The notes beneath the pieces were generated by a model that was not told the DNA's origin, did not search any database, and was given only the letters and a program-made list of their open reading frames with translations. A program made the position numbers and the translations under genes. DNA of 18,450 nucleotides from UBA1858 sp045105615 (GTDB lineage Bacteria > Pseudomonadota > Gammaproteobacteria > UBA4575): the NCBI GenBank assembly GCA_045105615.1, contig JBGCDS010000028.1, forward strand, positions 1-18,450, read 5' to 3'. Each line of letters opens with the position of its first letter. Within the stretch, counting starts at the first letter, position 1. Positions 14,720 to 18,450 of this stretch are shown one piece after another.

Positions 14720-16789
14720 GTGAGTGCGCTACAAGACTTACCTAGTATTACGCCTAAGGCAATTGAAAATTTAGCTAAGCTAAATATTTTCACCATATTT
14801 GATTTGTTGTTCCATCTTCCATTACGTTATAACGATCGTACGGTCATTACTAAAATTGCTGACATTGCCTGCAATAATGAATTGCAAGTAATTGGTCAAG
14901 TGTATAATGCTAAGGTTGTATTTGGGCGTCGTCGCATGATGACTGCAACTCTGCAGGATGACACTGGCGAGATCAGCTTGCGTTTCTTTCATTTCAGCAG
15001 TAGCCAGCTAAAAGGTCTCGCTGACGGTAAGCGTGTACTCTGCTTTGGCGAGCCGCGTCGCTCAGGTAATCGAATCGAGATGATTCATCCTCAATATCGT
15101 GTGTTGCAAGAACATGAGCCAGTGACTTTATCCGACCGCCTCGAACCTGTATATCCCACTACGAAAGGTCTGCAACAAAAGCGGTTGCAATCGCTAGTGG
15201 ATAAATCACTTAAATGGGCAGAGAAACAAAAAACGGTATTTGAAGATGTATTGCAAGACATGCCGGCAATGTTTGGTGACAGCATCCCAATGCTAGAGAT
15301 GTTAAACGAAGTGCATAAGCCTCGTGCTGATACAGACAAGCAATTACTTTTTGACAGGCAACACCCAGCACAAAAAAGATTAGTGTTTGATGAACTGCTT
15401 GCTCATCATTTAAGTATTATGAAAATTCGTGTGCGTAGTAATTTACGTAAAAGTTATCAATTAAAGTCAAATGACTCTCTGGTTAAACCGTTTATGCAAA
15501 ATCTGCCATTCGAATTGACGAAGGCCCAGGCAAAAGTATTAAAAGAAATTAAAAAAGACATGGGTGCAGAGCATCCTATGATGCGCCTAGTGCAAGGTGA
15601 CGTGGGTAGTGGTAAAACAGTCGTCGCATTAGTGGCTTGCTTGTACGCAGTAGAAAATCAATATCAAGCAGCAATCATGGCGCCTACTGAATTATTGGCT
15701 GAACAGCATTTTAGATATTTTACCAATCAGCTATTACCATTAGGTATACAAGTCGCCTGGCTTGCATCAGGCTTATCGGCTAAAAAGAAAAGGGAGATGC
15801 TAGAGTTAATTGAAACTGGTACTGCAGCTGTCGTAGTGGGAACACATGCGCTATTTCAAGATGGTGTAAATTTTAAAAATCTAGCGGTCAGTATTACTGA
15901 TGAGCAACATCGCTTTGGAGTACAGCAGCGTTTACAGCTAACTCAAAAGGGGTCAGAAGACACTGTCCATCCGCATCAGCTAACCATGACGGCGACACCT
16001 ATACCACGCACATTAGCTATGAGTATGTATGCACATCTAGATTATTCGGTTATCGATGAACTGCCACCAGGAAGAAAGCCGATTACTACTGTTGCAATTG
16101 CTGATTCAAGGCGTGACGATATTATCGAACGCATACGAGAAATTTGTCAGCAGGGCGCGCAGGTTTACTGGGTGTGCAGTTTAATTGAAGAATCGGATGC
16201 ATTACAAAGTCAGGCAGCTACAGATACACATGAATATCTTCAATCACAACTAGCAGAACTAAACATTGGTTTGTTACATGGCAGATTAAAGTCCGCCGAG
16301 AAAGATGCCGTCATGCAAGATTTCATCAATAAGAAAATTAATGTGTTAGTGGCCACCACCGTCATTGAGGTTGGCGTTGATGTGCCAAACGCAAGCTTAA
16401 TGATTATAGAAAATGCTGAGCGCTTTGGTTTAGCTCAGTTACATCAATTACGAGGTCGAGTAGGCCGCGGAGAAAAACAAAGTAGCTGTGTCTTGCTATA
16501 CAAAGCACCATTAGGTGATTTAGCTAAAAAAAGAATAGAAGCACTGCGAGAAACCACTGATGGTTTTGAATTAGCACGAGTGGATTTAGAAATACGTGGG
16601 CCAGGGGAAGTGCTAGGCACTAAGCAGTCAGGCGATATGCAAATGCGGATTGCTAACTTGGGTAAAGACTTAGCATTACTACCTGACGTGCAAAAAGCTG
16701 CCCATTGGCTATTAGAGAACCACCCAGAACGAGTAGAGGTAGTATTGAGCAGGTGGTTAGGAAACGCAGTCGAATATGCGAATGCCTAA
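14720..16789 (+). CDS. recG: ATP-dependent DNA helicase RecG
   Basis: Double-stranded DNA translocase that remodels stalled replication forks and branch-migrates junctions; 689 residues (E. coli 693). The N-terminal wedge domain (about 1-180, with HLPLRYNDRT and the OB-fold stretch GQVYNAKVVFGRRR) precedes two helicase domains. Motifs seen are Walker A GDVGSGKT (293-300), DEQH (394-397), MTATPIPRTL, LLHGRLKSAEKDAVM, and the signature ENAERFGLAQLHQLRGRVGRG. The start is GTG, 27 bp after ridA, with a poor ribosome binding site. No terminator follows: the stop lies 2 bp from the stop of the convergent operon. Confidence 0.96.
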   Translation: MSALQDLPSITPKAIENLAKLNIFTIFDLLFHLPLRYNDRTVITKIADIACNNELQVIGQVYNAKVVFGRRRMMTATLQDDTGEISLRFFHFSSSQLKGLADGKRVLCFGEPRRSGNRIEMIHPQYRVLQEHEPVTLSDRLEPVYPTTKGLQQKRLQSLVDKSLKWAEKQKTVFEDVLQDMPAMFGDSIPMLEMLNEVHKPRADTDKQLLFDRQHPAQKRLVFDELLAHHLSIMKIRVRSNLRKSYQLKSNDSLVKPFMQNLPFELTKAQAKVLKEIKKDMGAEHPMMRLVQGDVGSGKTVVALVACLYAVENQYQAAIMAPTELLAEQHFRYFTNQLLPLGIQVAWLASGLSAKKKREMLELIETGTAAVVVGTHALFQDGVNFKNLAVSITDEQHRFGVQQRLQLTQKGSEDTVHPHQLTMTATPIPRTLAMSMYAHLDYSVIDELPPGRKPITTVAIADSRRDDIIERIREICQQGAQVYWVCSLIEESDALQSQAATDTHEYLQSQLAELNIGLLHGRLKSAEKDAVMQDFINKKINVLVATTVIEVGVDVPNASLMIIENAERFGLAQLHQLRGRVGRGEKQSSCVLLYKAPLGDLAKKRIEALRETTDGFELARVDLEIRGPGEVLGTKQSGDMQMRIANLGKDLALLPDVQKAAHWLLENHPERVEVVLSRWLGNAVEYANA

Positions 16790-16791
16790 TA

Positions 16792-17079
16792 CTAGCCAGC
16801 CATCGTGCCAATCACCATGACACCAATTAATTTGGCGCATAAGAATAATCCAAGCAACAGACTAATCTTACTAAAAATCCCTGACTCTGGTTTAAAGACC
16901 TGCATTAAGCTAAGTAGAGTCCCAAGTACTGCCAATACTAATGCGCCCCAATAAAGCATATTGAAACAGGTTGATTCGCACATGCGACCATCAAAAGGTC
17001 CGCTTAATAGGCTATAAACCAATGCGACAGTCATGCCCCAACCAATTAAAACCAATGTATTTGCAGTAACAGTATTCAT
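16792..17079 (-). CDS. Unknown 95-residue membrane protein coupled to a BASS-family transporter
   Basis: Small inner-membrane protein of a family I do not recognise. Three hydrophobic segments are visible (about 8-26, 41-61 and 71-93). The loop between the first two holds a close cysteine pair, C34-x3-C38, within GRMCESTCFN, which could be disulfide-bonded or bind a cofactor or metal. A third Cys (81) lies in the last helix. Its ATG overlaps the transporter's TGA (ATGA, 17076-17079), so the two are translationally coupled and may work together. The stop is 2 bp from the end of recG. Function is unknown; a transporter accessory subunit is a guess based only on coupling. Confidence 0.82.
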   Translation of the reverse strand: MNTVTANTLVLIGWGMTVALVYSLLSGPFDGRMCESTCFNMLYWGALVLAVLGTLLSLMQVFKPESGIFSKISLLLGLFLCAKLIGVMVIGTMAG

Positions 17080-17996
17080 AAGTGTTTATTTTTAATGTGA
17101 TTTTTTGTCCAAAAGCTGGCAAGTAATGAGCCTGTGATATTATGAATGATTGAGAATAATGCACCTGGCAAAGCACTTGAAGCACCAAAGAATTTTACTG
17201 CTAGAGCCACAGCCAGTCCAGAGTTTTGCATACCCACCTCAATAGCAATAGTTTTACTTAGGGTTTTATTGCCTGTTGCCAGTAAAGTAGCAAAATAGCC
17301 TAAAAATAGACCAGATATATTATGAGCCAGCACTAACCCCACTAGAATAGGGCTTACATCCAATAGATTATCTCTATTCAAAGCCACAATGATGGCGACA
17401 ATAAAACAAATCAGAATAATGGAAATATCGGCGCCATACCTTTGTATTGGTAACACAACAACACGAAGGTACTGATTCAACAGTACTCCCAGTGTCACTG
17501 GTAGTACCACAATGTAAAAAATACTCGCCATCATATTGAGGATATCTATCTCAACAGTTTGATTAAGATAGGTATAAGCAAGTAATGGAGTCAGTACAAC
17601 CGCAAGGCAGGTACTAATGGCGGTTAGAGTAATAGAAAGTGCCACATCAGCCCTACTGATATAACAAATCACATTAGAAGCCGTACCTCCCGGTACACTA
17701 CCAACTAATATCATGCCTGCTGTCAGAGCTGAAGATAAACCTGCAATGGCACTTAACTGCCAAGCAATCAAAGGCATTAAGCCAAATTGTAATAATAGGC
17801 CAAGCAATAGCAGTGGATAGCGTTTCAACGCTCTCTTAAAGTCTTCTAGTGTTAATGAAGCGCCCATACATAACATCACCATGCCGAGTAAATAGACAAT
17901 CCAGGATTTATGATCAGCTAGCCAAGCAGGCCAGAAATATGCAAATACACTCACAGTGATTGCGAGTAGAGGAAAATAGCGTTGAAGTAATGACAT
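17076..17996 (-). CDS. Bile acid:sodium symporter (BASS) family transporter
   Basis: Polytopic inner-membrane transporter, 306 residues, with about nine to ten hydrophobic segments. Family marks are the crossover motifs GSVPGGTASNV (99-109) and EVGMQNSGLAVALA (253-266), and the N-terminal MGASLTLEDFKRAL (44-57). Bacterial members carry Na+-coupled organic anions (bile-acid-like compounds, pantoate, other carboxylates), so the substrate cannot be set from sequence alone. It begins about 65 bp after the Rieske gene and overlaps the next membrane-protein gene by 4 bp. No strong ribosome binding site precedes ATG 17996. The sense strand is opposite to recG. Confidence 0.92.
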   Translation of the reverse strand: MSLLQRYFPLLAITVSVFAYFWPAWLADHKSWIVYLLGMVMLCMGASLTLEDFKRALKRYPLLLLGLLLQFGLMPLIAWQLSAIAGLSSALTAGMILVGSVPGGTASNVICYISRADVALSITLTAISTCLAVVLTPLLAYTYLNQTVEIDILNMMASIFYIVVLPVTLGVLLNQYLRVVVLPIQRYGADISIILICFIVAIIVALNRDNLLDVSPILVGLVLAHNISGLFLGYFATLLATGNKTLSKTIAIEVGMQNSGLAVALAVKFFGASSALPGALFSIIHNITGSLLASFWTKNHIKNKHL

Positions 17997-18059
17997 GTTG
18001 CTAGTCTAAAGCATCAATCCCAGGCAAGTAGATAACCTGTAACAATTTAAAAGCGATTT

Positions 18060-18395
18060 TTAAAGATCAGCATAGATAACACCATCATTAATCTGAACCT
18101 CGATGGTTGTTAAAGACTGTCCAGAGCAGGGTCCATAAATACACTCACCATCCTCAATTTGAAACAAAGCACCATGACTGGCGCACTGAATAAATTCTTT
18201 ATCATCACTTAAAAAGACGTCGGGTGCCCAGTCGAGTGGACCATGATTATGAGGACAGGTATTTTCATAAGCGACGACAACATCGTAATTGCGTACAATA
18301 AAAATACTACGCTCTGGTGAGAACTCTGATATAACAAAACCTCGTGAATCGACCTCAGTTAATTCACTAATTTTGCAAAGTTTAATAAGAGGCAT
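18060..18395 (-). CDS. Rieske [2Fe-2S] ferredoxin-like protein
   Basis: Small soluble electron-transfer protein, 111 residues, consisting of one Rieske domain. The cluster ligands are all present: Cys47-Pro-His49 in NTCPHNHGPLDW and Cys71-Ala-Ser-His74 in CASHGALFQI, followed by the closing GPCSGQSL loop (88-95). It resembles stand-alone NirD/ferredoxin-type Rieske proteins and not cytochrome bc1 subunits, which have a membrane anchor. No oxygenase or nitrite reductase partner lies nearby, so the redox partner is unknown. No obvious Shine-Dalgarno precedes the ATG. It heads the minus-strand series with the BASS transporter, though co-transcription is not certain. Confidence 0.92.
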   Translation of the reverse strand: MPLIKLCKISELTEVDSRGFVISEFSPERSIFIVRNYDVVVAYENTCPHNHGPLDWAPDVFLSDDKEFIQCASHGALFQIEDGECIYGPCSGQSLTTIEVQINDGVIYADL

Positions 18396-18400
18396 ATTGC

Positions 18401-18450
18401 TTGAAAGACTTAGATATTAAATTTACCGATTCATTGCAGGTAGAAGAATC
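18401..18450 (+). other. Unassigned open frame at the right edge (possible start of a divergent gene)
   Basis: On the + strand a TTG at 18401, preceded by AAGAGG (18387-18392), opens a frame reading LKDLDIKFTDSLQVEE to the window end, with coding-like composition. This gene would start only 5 bp from the Rieske start. Alternatively, a - strand frame is open from the edge to a TAA at 18378-18380 inside the Rieske gene, which would be the end of an upstream operon gene. The sequence shown does not decide between them. Confidence 0.25.

Noticed and set aside
1..18450. Defence systems, prophage or mobile elements
   Set aside because: No integrase, transposase, toxin-antitoxin, restriction or CRISPR genes or repeats were found; the window is mainly core chromosome.

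Overview
The window comes from a chromosome with low-to-moderate G+C that is almost certainly gammaproteobacterial. The two main reasons are the gene order gmk-rpoZ-spoT-ridA-recG and a Pseudomonas-type Pst system whose PstC and PstA permeases carry very large periplasmic insertions. I cannot place it below class. Nothing looks mobile: there are no transposases, integrases, tRNAs, rRNAs or CRISPR repeats.

Region 1 (1-8440, + strand) is a complete phosphate regulon locus: the end of phoB, then phoR, pstS, pstC, pstA, pstB and phoU. The sensor kinase PhoR and regulator PhoB sit directly upstream of the transporter they control. A degenerate Pho box (1589-1606) precedes pstS. A terminator after pstS probably sets the excess of binding protein over channel, and a perfect -10 hexamer after it may give the permease genes their own transcription. 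PhoU links transporter state to PhoR. A strong bidirectional terminator closes the locus.

Region 2 (8455-10026, - strand) is the least ordinary part. It holds a 26-residue single-helix membrane microprotein gene with its own promoter, Shine-Dalgarno and shared terminator. Next to it is a two-gene unit encoding proteins of 189 and 263 residues that I do not recognise. These two are diverged paralogues: they share a tryptophan-bounded helical core and a C-terminal helical motif. The longer one also has a lysine/alanine-rich, histone-H1-like linker. A nucleic-acid-binding role is an inference only.

Region 3 (10239-16789, + strand) has an OmpA-family glycine-zipper lipoprotein with its own terminator. 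It is followed by gmk-rpoZ-spoT-ridA-recG: GMP phosphorylation, RNA polymerase omega, (p)ppGpp metabolism, enamine/imine deamination and replication-fork rescue. No terminator is visible inside this series.

Region 4 (16792-18395, - strand) converges on recG with only 2 bp between stop codons. It encodes a Rieske [2Fe-2S] ferredoxin-like protein, a bile acid:sodium symporter (BASS) family transporter, and a 95-residue membrane protein coupled to the transporter by an ATGA overlap. The last 50 bases contain an open frame I cannot assign.
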